A DNA stretch of 64,000 nucleotides from Paenibacillus illinoisensis NBRC 15959 (GCF_004000925.1 NZ_BIME01000003.1:310001-374000); one strand, 5' to 3'. Shown: positions 26,973-35,917, counted from the first letter of the stretch. Numbers and translations are program-made. The notes: a model not told the origin generated them from the letters alone.

Positions 26973-27134
26973 TTATCGTCCGAATGAGGTCAAGGCAGGC
27001 ATCTTCTCGCAATAGTTAACTTCCGTATATTCAAAATTGGACAGACTTCTCCCGTTGTAGCGAAAAGTGTGAACAATGCCAGCCATAGCAATCGGCAGCT
27101 GGCTAATACGGTTGTTAAGCATCTCGTGATTCAC
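26973..27134 (-). CDS. Leader ORF (53 aa) upstream of the ABC-F gene
   Basis: A 53-codon frame starting at GTG 27134, directly behind a very strong AAGGGAGGTG ribosome site, and ending at TAA 26973. The peptide begins MNHEMLNNRISQ and ends EKMPALTSFGR, with no signal or known domain. A terminator hairpin follows within 25 bp, then the ABC-F gene. I read it as a regulatory leader whose translation (or drug-stalled translation) controls read-through. It could instead be an independent small protein. Confidence 0.6.
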   Translation of the reverse strand: MNHEMLNNRISQLPIAMAGIVHTFRYNGRSLSNFEYTEVNYCEKMPALTSFGR

Positions 27135-27258
27135 CTGTCTTCACCTCCCTTGTCATAATTAATGCCAATATATCACAGACGATTGCATCTCTGCAACCAT
27201 GTCATGCGCCTATCATCCTCGTCCCTTTTGCAGACGTCACCTCAGACGGCTACAGTTA

Positions 27259-27726
27259 TTACCTAAGATATGCCATCTTAATATCTGCTAGGGAATCCAA
27301 ATTTATTTCAATACTCATGTCTTCATGTTCATTAATGGCAATCAGCGTTTTACCTCTAACACTTAATTTTTTTATAGGGTTGGTTTCATCCAAAAAAATA
27401 CCCCAGATCAAACTGTTGTTTGCGTCTGTGCAGGCAATGAAGCCTTCATTCCCCATTTGGCCATCCCCGCCATAGATTTTTCCACCCTGATAGTCCATAC
27501 TTGTCCAAGCATCAACTGCGGCCCAATAATCATCGTTATATTTATCAATGCTCTCGATGGTTGTATCACACAGGGGAGTACAGGAGATTGTGCGCTCATT
27601 ATTGTTAGGGTTGTAATATTTGCTGATATTTAAGATGATGATGTCTCCATTTGCAAAAGCAATGCAATTCATTCCAGGTAACTCACGTTGTTCAGCAGAC
27701 CAGTGTTTCATGATTAGACTGTTCAT
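27259..27726 (-). CDS. Hypothetical protein, AT-rich
   Basis: I do not recognise this 155-residue protein. It is soluble, acidic and beta-rich, with Asn-rich stretches (NISKYYNPNNNERT), YQGGKIYGGDGQMGNEGFIACTDANNS near the middle and a C-terminal EHEDMSIEINLDSLADI. Base composition is noticeably more AT-rich than its neighbours, which suggests acquisition by transfer. ATG 27726 follows AAAGGATAA. Its size and isolated position fit a polymorphic-toxin immunity protein, but nothing specific proves that. Confidence 0.7.
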   Translation of the reverse strand: MNSLIMKHWSAEQRELPGMNCIAFANGDIIILNISKYYNPNNNERTISCTPLCDTTIESIDKYNDDYWAAVDAWTSMDYQGGKIYGGDGQMGNEGFIACTDANNSLIWGIFLDETNPIKKLSVRGKTLIAINEHEDMSIEINLDSLADIKMAYLR

Positions 27727-27782
27727 TATGTTATCCTTTCAGTTATTGCATCAAGTCCGTGGCTCCTTCCCCCAAGACCTGA

Positions 27783-28067
27783 TCATTTCCTTCTCCGACG
27801 CTGCAGCACCAGAGCGGTAATGGCGACCGTGATCAACGTCAATAAGCCCGATGTACCCAGAGCTGCACCAAGCAGTGCATATCCGATACCATTCCATCCA
27901 CCAATATCGATGCTGATCATGATGACAACGGCCCCGCCAAGCAGCGTCAGACACGGCAGGATCGACTGAATCCACGTCATTCTGCGCCCTTGCATCCGAT
28001 ACACCATCCATTCTATCAGCAGCTGCACCAACCACATGCCAACCGTCCACAGAATAACGATATCCAC
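27783..28067 (-). CDS. Small integral membrane protein, unknown
   Basis: A 94-residue protein with three hydrophobic helices (residues 3-20, 35-52, 58-85) and a basic C-terminal RRRRK tail that should be cytoplasmic. The start is GTG 28067, seven bases after AAGGAGAGG, a strong signal. It lies 41 bp after the glycosyltransferase gene on the same strand and may be cotranscribed with it. Function is unknown. Confidence 0.7.
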   Translation of the reverse strand: MDIVILWTVGMWLVQLLIEWMVYRMQGRRMTWIQSILPCLTLLGGAVVIMISIDIGGWNGIGYALLGAALGTSGLLTLITVAITALVLQRRRRK

Positions 28068-28108
28068 AAAATCCTCTCCTTACGATCGGATATTAATACC
28101 GCAGTCCC

Positions 28109-29107
28109 TTACTTCAACCAGTCTGCAAAAAAGTTCCGGTACCCTTCCTTCATAATTGTGCGCGAAAAGGCTCCAAACGCATACTCCCGGTTGTCCTCCG
28201 ATACATTGCGCGGTGCAGCAGCTGCCATATTCAACAGCTCAAACCAGTTATCCTCATTGCCTGCAAAGGCATGTGTAGAACGAATATGGCCGTAGCATGC
28301 ATGCTCAGGCTTCACAATCATTTTGCCCATAGCCATCGCTTCCGTCAGGGGCATCGCAAATGTATCAAACGCAGAGCAGCTCCAATACACCTTGGCAGAG
28401 TTCATCAGAGTAAAGACTTCATCCTGGGTCAATGCAAACTGAAGTTTCACATTGTCCGGTATGTCGTACTTCTTCATGCTCTCCTCATAACGCCGTCCGC
28501 CAAATACCATGTACACTTCCTTGTCCGGGTTCTGCCGGGCATATTCCAGCACCAGATCCGGGCGACGATTCGCTTCATCCCGGCCGATCCAGAGCACGCG
28601 GTTGTGCACGACCTGACTTGGGTCATAATGGCGGTGTGCCAGTTCCTCATTGAAGCCGATCGGAATGACGCTCACGTCATGTACGCCGAAGTTGCGTCCG
28701 AGTTCTGTTTTCAAAAACTCCGTCTGCACAATGGCTTTATCCACCATGCTATAGAATGGCTTCATCATCTCATACCCCGTCAGTGCCGGGTCAGGGAAGC
28801 TGTGCGGAAACAGTACACTTTTGGGCAAAAACATCTTCAAAAACGTAAACCCAGATACCGTGTAGATGACATGCTCTATATTTTGGCTATATATCTGGTC
28901 AAGCACGATATCGTAGTTTACCAGATCTCCCTTCTCGTGTTCATAACCGGGCAGCCAGTCATACCCGCTCACATGGCGCTCCGGCGATATAAACACAATA
29001 TCTACCCCAAGCTCCAGACCGATCTGCTTCAGCCGATCAGCGAATACGCGCGGTCCCTGCGCCTCGGTGAATTGAATTTTCCGCATAACGAGTCCTACTT
29101 TACGCAT
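28109..29107 (-). CDS. Glycosyltransferase, GT4-like
   Basis: A 332-residue cytoplasmic protein with two Rossmann-like halves. The C-terminal half has the GT-B donor-site pattern: VLWIGRDEANRRPDLVLEYARQNPDKEVYMVFGG, then FTLMNSAKVYWSCSAFDTFAMPLTEAMAMGKMIV with the conserved E-x7-E type region. ATG 29107 follows GAGGGGG. The kinase-like gene at 29125-30090 lies 17 bp upstream on the same strand, so the two are coexpressed. The acceptor is unknown; B. subtilis has a comparable pair in the spore coat genes cotSA and cotS. Confidence 0.85.
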   Translation of the reverse strand: MRKVGLVMRKIQFTEAQGPRVFADRLKQIGLELGVDIVFISPERHVSGYDWLPGYEHEKGDLVNYDIVLDQIYSQNIEHVIYTVSGFTFLKMFLPKSVLFPHSFPDPALTGYEMMKPFYSMVDKAIVQTEFLKTELGRNFGVHDVSVIPIGFNEELAHRHYDPSQVVHNRVLWIGRDEANRRPDLVLEYARQNPDKEVYMVFGGRRYEESMKKYDIPDNVKLQFALTQDEVFTLMNSAKVYWSCSAFDTFAMPLTEAMAMGKMIVKPEHACYGHIRSTHAFAGNEDNWFELLNMAAAAPRNVSEDNREYAFGAFSRTIMKEGYRNFFADWLK

Positions 29108-29124
29108 GTTCTGCCCCCTCATGT

Positions 29125-30090
29125 CTATTCGGTAAATAGCTGGTTCATGCACTGTTCCAGCGTGGTTGCCGTCTCATTCCATTGATTGCGCAGCTGCTCC
29201 TCCGGCCATACGCAGTCTTCCTTCTTCAGATCCGAATCGATCAAGCGCAGCATCCAGAGCGAGAATACAATGGCATACGCGGCATACCATCTTCGAAAAG
29301 AAATTCTTTCGACCCGCTGCCCGCGCTGCTCCAGCTCGTTCAGATACGTCTGAATGATCCGCTCCCGAAGCTGTGGTGCAACGTGTCTCGGAAACAGCGG
29401 ATGAGACAGATCCACCATGTGATATAAATCCCAGAGGGGCGTATTCAGATGAGCATGTTCCCAATCGATAATGACAAGTCTGCCATTCACATCGGCCATA
29501 TTTCCGGGATGCAGGTCTCCGTGACACAGGACAAGCGGAAGTTCTTGGTCAGCTGTTTGGATAAGCGCCCTGATCTCGTCCCAAGCAGGTGCAGAGAGCG
29601 TCATTCCCAGCTTGGACAGCAATTCATCCGTTGATTCCTGGGCATCCCAGAGTTCCTGCAGCATGTTGCCAATGGACGGCTTCTGGCCCACACGCGGCAG
29701 CTCGTCCCATTGGGGTACCCAGAGCGTGTGCCATTCCGCCATATGTACAGCTGCGGACAGCATCGCACCTTCCTGCAAATCATGCACAAGCGGCCCCAGG
29801 TCCTCGTAGATCAGCCAGCTCTGTTCCGGAGCGATGGCTTCGTCAGAGGAGTCTATTAGCCTAGGATAAATGGAAGGCAGTAAGGACAGCACATGCATGG
29901 ATATCCACTGTTCACGCCCATGCTGTCCCAGATTCGTGAGTGGTTTGAAAATGTAACTCTCTCCGGTGTGGACCGTAAATCGCTCCACATATCTGCCGTT
30001 CATCCCCTTGTAGAGTTGCTCCCGGCTGGTTATAGCCTGTTCATTCAGGGTCCCTTCAGCCGTGACCCAGCCATGTGCATGTTTGTTCAT
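29125..30090 (-). CDS. Aminoglycoside/choline phosphotransferase-fold kinase
   Basis: A 321-residue kinase-like protein. The Brenner motif LVLCHGDLHPGNM (catalytic Asp) sits near residue 195 and the metal-binding Asp in LVIIDWEHA near 215, followed by WDLYHMVDLSHPLF. The N-lobe nucleotide-binding region is recognisable (SYIFKPLTNLGQHGREQW). The start is put at ATG 30090; in-frame GTG and TTG codons lie three codons upstream. It is coupled to the GT4-like gene. The phosphate acceptor cannot be read from sequence, and resistance to aminoglycosides should not be assumed. Confidence 0.87.
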   Translation of the reverse strand: MNKHAHGWVTAEGTLNEQAITSREQLYKGMNGRYVERFTVHTGESYIFKPLTNLGQHGREQWISMHVLSLLPSIYPRLIDSSDEAIAPEQSWLIYEDLGPLVHDLQEGAMLSAAVHMAEWHTLWVPQWDELPRVGQKPSIGNMLQELWDAQESTDELLSKLGMTLSAPAWDEIRALIQTADQELPLVLCHGDLHPGNMADVNGRLVIIDWEHAHLNTPLWDLYHMVDLSHPLFPRHVAPQLRERIIQTYLNELEQRGQRVERISFRRWYAAYAIVFSLWMLRLIDSDLKKEDCVWPEEQLRNQWNETATTLEQCMNQLFTE

Positions 30091-30209
30091 GATCAACACC
30101 GTCCATTCGTCTTTCCGTACCTGCTCATTAATATGTTCTATCCATCATACGTTGCTGCGCACATGCCCGCAAGCGTGAAACGAAGTACTCTTGCCCCTAA
30201 GGAAAACAA

Positions 30210-30260
30210 AAAAAGACGCACATGAGGATAATCCAAGATTATCTACATGTACGCCTTTTT
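30210..30260 (-). terminator. Terminator of the mannan operon
   Basis: On the minus strand GGCGTACATG, GATAATC, TTG loop, GATTATCC and CATGTGCGTC are followed by T7. It lies between the GH113 stop (30328) and the kinase-like gene. Confidence 0.88.
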
Positions 30261-30327
30261 CTTCGTCATTGCTCGCTCTGCTTCATCATCAATGCCGCAG
30301 TTCGTGACTTCCCTATAGCTAGAGAGG

Positions 30328-31275
30328 CTAAACTTCGACCGACAACCTTTCATAGAAGCGACGAATAACACGCTCTGCCGGTTTACCATACACGCCGTAA
30401 CCATCATCGGTCAGGGCATTCTTTTCCTGATACAGGCTCGCACTCCAGTCCCATAGACCGAATCCCCGCACCCATTCCCGCTGGCTGGCATGCCTAAACA
30501 TGGCCTCGTAGAAACGCTCCTGTTCCTCCGCACTGACCGCACCTTCCAGGCCCCAATCGTTCGGCACCTGCGCCGAACCGCTGCGGCTGGGACAGCCTGC
30601 TTCCGCGAAGAAAAACGGTTTTCCGTAAGGGGAAATCTCCTGTTCGATCCGGTCCAGCTGCGCTTCCCAGTCTCCGAGGGGATAGTATCCGCTCGATGAA
30701 ATCACATCCACTGCATCCCACCATGTCACATGACCTTCCTGATACTTGTCCGTATTGTACGACACAAGTCCGGAGTATACTTCACGTACAGCTGCAATTA
30801 CCCCACGCCATTCCTCACTACGACGCTCGGACTGTACCATCTCGCAGCCAACGATAAACATCTCGCATTTCTCCTGCTCCGCAATGGCTGCATAGTGCTT
30901 CTGATAAGCGGTATAACTGCGGAACCAGTCCTTCCACTTCGGCTCACACGGCACATCGATATCAAAAAAGTTAATGTGTGCACGCCACGTGCCATCGGTG
31001 CAATTAACCGTTGGTTTCAAAATCACGCGCAGCCCAAGAGTGCGAGCATAACGAATCATATCCAGTAATTCGTCATCCTCCACCATATGCTCTCCCCGAT
31101 ACCTGACTTCTACCGCCTGCGGGTGATCCTGAAGTGCCGCCAGTGCAAAAATGACATGCGAACTGCCCGTTCGTTCAGCCATCAGGCGCAGGGACTCTTT
31201 GGCTTCCGGTTTACGGAATTCCCCTCTGCCGCTCATCCAGCCAAATGTAAACCCCTTAATGTACTCCATATGCAT
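30328..31275 (-). CDS. GH113 family beta-1,4-mannanase, intracellular
   Basis: A 315-residue TIM-barrel glycoside hydrolase close in length to Alicyclobacillus GH113 mannanase. The predicted acid/base is Glu145 in FIVGCEMVQSE and the nucleophile Glu225 in PFFFAEAGCPSR; TWRAHINFFD and DVISSSGYYPLGDW are further family segments. There is no signal peptide, so it should cut manno-oligosaccharides after import. An AAGG site precedes ATG 31275; ATG 31269 is an alternative. It is the last gene of the mannan operon, after a GH130 phosphorylase and an ABC importer. Confidence 0.87.
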   Translation of the reverse strand: MHMEYIKGFTFGWMSGRGEFRKPEAKESLRLMAERTGSSHVIFALAALQDHPQAVEVRYRGEHMVEDDELLDMIRYARTLGLRVILKPTVNCTDGTWRAHINFFDIDVPCEPKWKDWFRSYTAYQKHYAAIAEQEKCEMFIVGCEMVQSERRSEEWRGVIAAVREVYSGLVSYNTDKYQEGHVTWWDAVDVISSSGYYPLGDWEAQLDRIEQEISPYGKPFFFAEAGCPSRSGSAQVPNDWGLEGAVSAEEQERFYEAMFRHASQREWVRGFGLWDWSASLYQEKNALTDDGYGVYGKPAERVIRRFYERLSVEV

Positions 31276-31314
31276 TGCCTTGTAGAACCCCTTTCAATCT
31301 ATAAAAATGTTCAA

Positions 31315-32352
31315 TTACAGCTTGCCTTCCTCGCGGTCTCCGGCGATGACTTCGTCAGTCTCGATGACGTAATGTACGATCTCTTCCACGGTGGTATACG
31401 CCACGCCAACATACGTATCCGCAGCTCCATAATAAATGGCGATTCGTCCTGTCTCCGCATCATGCAGTGTGGCGCATGGGAAGATGACATTGTCCACAAA
31501 GCCTTGCTCCTCGTACCATTTTTCCGGTGTAAGTACGAAATTGGAGGAACGATATTTCACTTTCGATGGCTCATCCAAATCCAGAATGACTGCACCCATG
31601 CTGTATACAAATCCGTTGCACGTTCCGGTGACGCCGTGGTAGAACATCAGCCAGCCTTCAGATGTTTCAATCGGAGCAGGACCGCCGCCAATCTTGACCG
31701 ATTGCCACCAGCCCTGGCCGCCCTTGCTCATGACATGGCGATGCTTGCCCCAGTACACAAGATCCGGACTTTCACTCAGAAAAATGTCGCCGAACGGCGT
31801 GTGGCCGCTGTCACTCGGTCTGGACAGCATGACATAGTTATCATTGATTTTGCGCGGAAACAACACGCCATTGCGATTGAACGGCAGCATGGGGTTTTCG
31901 AGGCGCACGAACGTTTTGAAATCATCCGTTTTGGCCAAGCCCAGCGCTGCACCGTAGAAATCTGTACACCAGATGATATAATACGTGTCTTCCACCTTAA
32001 CCAGACGCGGATCGTACGCATAGTTCGGCATGAAGGGATCGCCATTCTCATCTACAAAAGAAATACGCTCCTCTTCAATGGTCCATGTAAGACCGTCTTC
32101 ACTCGAACCCATATGCAGGTGCGGACGGCCATTAATCGTTTCGGCGCGGAACACACCAATGAACTTTCCTTCATAAGGAACAACAGCACTGTTGAAAATG
32201 CGGGCAACCCCCTTGACCGGGTTACGCGGCACGACCGGATTGGCTGAATGTCTCCAGACCGGCCCTTCTGTCCCCTCCGGTTTATCCTCCCAAGGCATAT
32301 GGGGCAAGGCATCTCCAACAATGTGTACGTTTTTCGTATTAACAACTGTCAT
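31315..32352 (-). CDS. GH130 phosphorylase, probable beta-1,4-mannooligosaccharide phosphorylase
   Basis: A 345-residue five-bladed propeller enzyme. It shows GH130 landmarks: AVVPYEGKFIGVFRAE, YAYDPRLVKVEDTYYIIWCTDFYGA with the catalytic Asp, VMLSRPSDSGHTPFGDIFLS and GGGPAPIETSEGWLMFYHGV. GH130 enzymes release mannose-1-phosphate from beta-mannosides using phosphate. Length and context fit subfamily 2 (mannooligosaccharide phosphorylase), but the linkage is inferred. ATG 32352 follows AAGGGAG. It lies upstream of GH113 in the same operon. Confidence 0.88.
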   Translation of the reverse strand: MTVVNTKNVHIVGDALPHMPWEDKPEGTEGPVWRHSANPVVPRNPVKGVARIFNSAVVPYEGKFIGVFRAETINGRPHLHMGSSEDGLTWTIEEERISFVDENGDPFMPNYAYDPRLVKVEDTYYIIWCTDFYGAALGLAKTDDFKTFVRLENPMLPFNRNGVLFPRKINDNYVMLSRPSDSGHTPFGDIFLSESPDLVYWGKHRHVMSKGGQGWWQSVKIGGGPAPIETSEGWLMFYHGVTGTCNGFVYSMGAVILDLDEPSKVKYRSSNFVLTPEKWYEEQGFVDNVIFPCATLHDAETGRIAIYYGAADTYVGVAYTTVEEIVHYVIETDEVIAGDREEGKL

Positions 32353-32423
32353 CGTTTCATTTCTCCCTTCGGTGATAGGTTCTATGAAATGAACTGTTAA
32401 AACTTGCACGAAACCACTTCAAT

Positions 32424-32495
32424 GACAGAACAGCCTTCCGATCGCTGTTATCTCCAGGTTTTTTCTGCCCTCTCCGTTCCTGTGCATTTCAAATC
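32424..32495. repeat. Dispersed intergenic repeat, copy 2
   Basis: Matches both blocks of the element at 22035-22160 in the same orientation: ACAGAACAGCCTTCCGATCG and GCTGTTATCTCCAG, then a T-run and CTGCCCTCTCCGT. It lies between the GH130 gene and the MalG-type permease inside the mannan operon. No ORF covers it. Confidence 0.6.
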
Positions 32496-32517
32496 CATTT
32501 CATGCAACCTTCACTTT

Positions 32518-33351
32518 TTATTTCACAGAGCCTTGTGCGAAGCCGTTGTAGATGTACTTCTGCAGCAGCAGGAAAACGATCATCGTTGGAATGATGGCGA
32601 TCATGATGCCTGCGCTGATGACCTCCCACTGGGAACCAAATGGCCCCTTGAATTTAAACAGGGCCGTGGATATCACCTGCAGGTCTGTCTTGGGCATATA
32701 CAGAAACGGCGTGTAGAAATCGTTGTAGATGTTGACCCCTTTTACGATAATGACCGTAACAATCGCCGGTTTCAGCAGGGGCAAGATGATTTTCCAGTAG
32801 ATCGTGAAGTAGGAGGCCCCATCCAGCATGGCGGATTCATCCAGTGCATTGGAGATGGAACCCAGGAACTGGAGGAAAATATACACCGCAATGATATCAG
32901 TCCCCAGGTACATCACAATGGCTGCCCAGCGGGTGTTGAACAGATCCAGGGCGTTAATAATCTGGAATGTGGCGACCTGTGTCGTAACACTAGGGATCAG
33001 GGTAGCGAGCAGAAACGCGGCAACCATGATTTTTTTACCTTTAAACTTGAAACGATCCAGCACGTAAGCGATCATGGAGCCCGTTAAAGTCGCACCCACG
33101 ATGGAAATAATCAGGATAATAATCGTATTTTTGAAACCGACCAGCATGTTGCCATCCACAAAAGCCTTGGTATAGTTCGCAAAGTTCAGCCAGTTGGCTG
33201 GCGGGGCAAGCGGACTGCTCGTTGCATATTCGGCGTTGGTCTTAAGCGATGCAAACAGCACCACAACGATGGGTACAAGCGCAATGAACGCGGCAAGAAT
33301 AAGTGAGGCATATTTGAATAGACTCGCAAGGGTATATTTGAGTTGATGCAC
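32518..33351 (-). CDS. Carbohydrate ABC transporter permease, MalG type (mannan importer)
   Basis: A permease of about 277 residues with six helices and an EAA loop in SISNALDESAMLDGASYFTIYWKIILP. GTG 33351 is seven bases after GGGGAGG; ATG 33357 is in frame but only one base from it. The gene overlaps the end of the MalF-type permease. No ATPase gene is present, so a shared MsmX-type subunit is likely. Context makes beta-manno-oligosaccharides the probable substrate. Confidence 0.92.
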   Translation of the reverse strand: MHQLKYTLASLFKYASLILAAFIALVPIVVVLFASLKTNAEYATSSPLAPPANWLNFANYTKAFVDGNMLVGFKNTIIILIISIVGATLTGSMIAYVLDRFKFKGKKIMVAAFLLATLIPSVTTQVATFQIINALDLFNTRWAAIVMYLGTDIIAVYIFLQFLGSISNALDESAMLDGASYFTIYWKIILPLLKPAIVTVIIVKGVNIYNDFYTPFLYMPKTDLQVISTALFKFKGPFGSQWEVISAGIMIAIIPTMIVFLLLQKYIYNGFAQGSVK

Positions 33352-33353
33352 GT

Positions 33354-34241
33354 TCATTCCTCCCCTTTCATAGTGACACGCTGAACGAGCGTAACGAGAA
33401 TGACGATGAACAGCAGCACAACGGCCATTGCCGATGCCAAGCCCAGCTTGCCGTACTTGAATGCCAAGTGGACCGTCTGGATGACAAAGGTCTCACTTCC
33501 GTTGGAGCCGTCGGTCATAATGTATGGAATATCGAACGCACTGATTGCGCCGCTAATCGCCAAGATCAGGTTGAGCTGCAGGATACGCGTAATGCTCGGC
33601 AGGATAATATGGCGGAACTGCTGCCAGCGATTGGCCCCGTCAATATCCGAAGCTTCATAGACATCCTTTTGTATGGAAGAGATCGCACCGAGGAAGATGA
33701 TGAAGTTGAAGCCCATGTATCTCCATACGGATGCGCCTGCGAGTGACACGTTAATAATGTTCGGATTCCCCAGCCAGAGCTGGGTATACTGCCCAAGTCC
33801 AACCGCCTGCATGAGCGTATCGAGGGTACCGTCCGGTTTGAAGAAAAAGAGGAAGATAAATCCGATAGCTACGCCATTCAGCAGATAGGGAAAGAATAAT
33901 ATCCCTTTGAAAAAGTTTTTGCCTCGAATTTTGAAACTCAGGATTGTTGCAAAGTAAAGGGCCAGGCCCATTTGTATGAACGTGGCAGCAAAATAGTAGA
34001 GACTGACAATAAACACTTTAAAATATTCAGGGTCACTGAATATCCGCGTGTAGTTCTCAAACCCAACATAGTCGAATCTTTTGCTGTATCCGTTCCAGTC
34101 GGTGAAGCTGTATTTGAACATGTTAATGACAGGTAAATAGGCAAACGTGAACAGCAGTGCCAACGGAATAATTGAGAAGGCACAGATGATAAATATGCGC
34201 TGTGCTGAATAACCCCAATTCGAAATCTTTAAGTATTTCAT
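33354..34241 (-). CDS. Sugar ABC transporter permease, MalF type (mannan importer)
   Basis: A 295-residue, six-helix permease with EAA loop IQKDVYEASDIDGANRWQQFRHIILP. ATG 34241 follows GGAGGTGTGG. It lies between the binding protein and the MalG-type partner, completing the importer. The 234-bp gap to the binding-protein gene holds an imperfect hairpin around 34325-34360 that may stabilise or end part of the binding-protein message. Confidence 0.92.
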   Translation of the reverse strand: MKYLKISNWGYSAQRIFIICAFSIIPLALLFTFAYLPVINMFKYSFTDWNGYSKRFDYVGFENYTRIFSDPEYFKVFIVSLYYFAATFIQMGLALYFATILSFKIRGKNFFKGILFFPYLLNGVAIGFIFLFFFKPDGTLDTLMQAVGLGQYTQLWLGNPNIINVSLAGASVWRYMGFNFIIFLGAISSIQKDVYEASDIDGANRWQQFRHIILPSITRILQLNLILAISGAISAFDIPYIMTDGSNGSETFVIQTVHLAFKYGKLGLASAMAVVLLFIVILVTLVQRVTMKGEE

Positions 34242-34475
34242 GCTCTCCACACCTCCAAGCGGTTCTACCGCTTTTATATCGAAAGACTCCCGCCCAATTA
34301 CGCTGATAAATACACTACTGAAGATGGCATTTCACATCCTGCATTCAGATGCAAAATGCCTTGATGAAAAAGGGAAACCCTTCTTCCTTCAGTCCGTGTG
34401 CAATGCCTCGCTGTATGTCAACGGTTGGTCAGACGTACGTATTGCAGTGACAACGTTGCATCTGCTGCAAACTGC

Positions 34476-35789
34476 TTACTTCGTGAGTTCTGCCCGCGCT
34501 TTCACCCATTTGTCATTCAGGTCCTTCATGATGTCATCATACGATTCGCTGCGGTTACCGATGGCTGCTTCGATAATGCGTTTCTTGAAATCTGGCTGCC
34601 AGAGGCCGATCTCGCCTTCATTGTCGATTTTATCAACCAGGCCTTCCTGTCCTTCTTTGGCAGGGGTTAATGTGGAGAATGTAACGTCCTTGTATTGATC
34701 CAAAATGGGTGGCAGCTCCGCACTTTTGTCTGCACTCATGCCTCCGCCTTGCTCAACCGCATAGTTTGATTTCGCGAGGAACCAGTCAATCCACGCTTTC
34801 GCAGCAGGCTTGTTCTCGCTATTCACGTTCATGCCGATGTTATAGTCTGCAGCGAGCGGAACGACTACATCACTTGCATTTGTAGGGAATGGCAAGAATC
34901 CAATATTATCCGGTGTATCCGTCAAGCCCTGGATTTGCGTAATCGCCCATGATCCCAGCGCCATCGTTGCAATTTTGCCATTTGCAAGGTCAGCCTTGGA
35001 GCTTTCCCAATCGGTTGTGGTTGGATCCTTCTCGATCAGGCCATTTTTGGCTGCATCATAGAGCACTTTGTACAATTCATAATGCGGCTTACCAGCCACA
35101 AAGTTCTCGTCCGTGTTTGGCTGATCAATGTTAACGTAGTCCACACTGCCTGCAACCGTCGCAAGATCGGATTCCCACTGCGTCAAAGCCCAACCGGACG
35201 CATAGTTGGTGTACAGAGGAATTGCATCCGTGTTGTCTTTCACAAGTTGGAGGGCTGCCTGGAACTGCTCAGGCGTCTTGGGCACTTCCGTAATGCCGGC
35301 ATCCTTGAATACCTGCTTGTTATAGATAATTCCAGAGAACGTGATAACTGTAGGGATACCATATACCTGGCCATCGACCATACGTTCTTCAATCCCTGTG
35401 TACTTGTCTTTCAACTCGTCATACGTGCCAAGCGGTTCAAAAAAGTCCGGGATATCTGCGATAGGTACGCTGGTCGGAATCATCAGCACGTCACCGTAGT
35501 CTTTGGTGCTCATCCGGATTTTCACTTGGCCCTCGTAATCGGCCAGTGCCTGGAAGTTAACTTTGACATCCGGATACTCCTTGTTAAATGCTGCTGCGTA
35601 ATCCTTGAATACGGTATCAACAATATCCGTACGCTGTGTCAAAACGGTAATTTCACCCTTGATATCCGCAGGATCTGTGCTGATATCCTCCCCTGCCTGT
35701 GAAGATTCGCCTCCAGAAGAGCAAGCTGCGAGTAGAGAAGTAATGAGCAGCATGGTAAGCAGAAGCATCCAGCCTTTGTTTTTCTTCAA
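34476..35789 (-). CDS. Extracellular sugar-binding lipoprotein (mannan importer)
   Basis: A 437-residue family 1 solute-binding protein. The signal ends in LLAACSSG with Cys near residue 22. Mature segments include GEITVLTQRTDIVDTVFKDYAAAF, GIPTVITFSGIIYNKQVFKDAGI and IATMALGSWAITQIQGL. The start is TTG 35789 after AAAGGGG. It is the first gene of the mannan operon, transcribed from the promoter at 35845-35873 and divergent from the epimerase gene. The substrate is inferred to be manno-oligosaccharide from the neighbouring enzymes. Confidence 0.93.
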   Translation of the reverse strand: MKKNKGWMLLLTMLLITSLLAACSSGGESSQAGEDISTDPADIKGEITVLTQRTDIVDTVFKDYAAAFNKEYPDVKVNFQALADYEGQVKIRMSTKDYGDVLMIPTSVPIADIPDFFEPLGTYDELKDKYTGIEERMVDGQVYGIPTVITFSGIIYNKQVFKDAGITEVPKTPEQFQAALQLVKDNTDAIPLYTNYASGWALTQWESDLATVAGSVDYVNIDQPNTDENFVAGKPHYELYKVLYDAAKNGLIEKDPTTTDWESSKADLANGKIATMALGSWAITQIQGLTDTPDNIGFLPFPTNASDVVVPLAADYNIGMNVNSENKPAAKAWIDWFLAKSNYAVEQGGGMSADKSAELPPILDQYKDVTFSTLTPAKEGQEGLVDKIDNEGEIGLWQPDFKKRIIEAAIGNRSESYDDIMKDLNDKWVKARAELTK

Positions 35790-35816
35790 TCGATTCGACC
35801 CCTTTGCTAAGTTAAT

Positions 35817-35833
35817 TTAAGTTATCGTTAAGG
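35817..35833. promoter_or_regulatory. LacI-type operator O1 (mannan locus)
   Basis: TTAAGTTATCGTTAAGG closely resembles the reverse complement of O3 (TTAAGTTATCGGTAACTT). It lies about 15 bp downstream of the minus-strand -10 box, over the predicted transcription start of the importer operon. Confidence 0.6.
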
Positions 35834-35844
35834 TTACAAAATGG

Positions 35845-35873
35845 ATTTTATTATGGTAACGCTTACCTGTCAA
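35845..35873 (-). promoter_or_regulatory. Sigma-A promoter of the mannan importer operon
   Basis: On the minus strand TTGACA (35873-35868), a 17-base spacer and TAAAAT (35850-35845). The spacer contains the symmetric GGTAAGCGTTACC, so repressor binding would directly block polymerase. Confidence 0.8.
35855..35867. promoter_or_regulatory. LacI-type operator O2 inside the promoter spacer
   Basis: GGTAACGCTTACC has perfect five-base arms around a CG-containing centre, the LacI-family operator pattern. It lies between the -35 and -10 boxes of the importer promoter. Confidence 0.7.
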
Positions 35874-35917
35874 TTAAATTATTTATTACTTAACAAAAGT
35901 TTTTCTCAAACGATTCG

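Noticed and set aside
31087..32247. 386-codon plus-strand open frame
   Set aside because: Antisense shadow of the GH130 and GH113 genes; no recognisable protein features.
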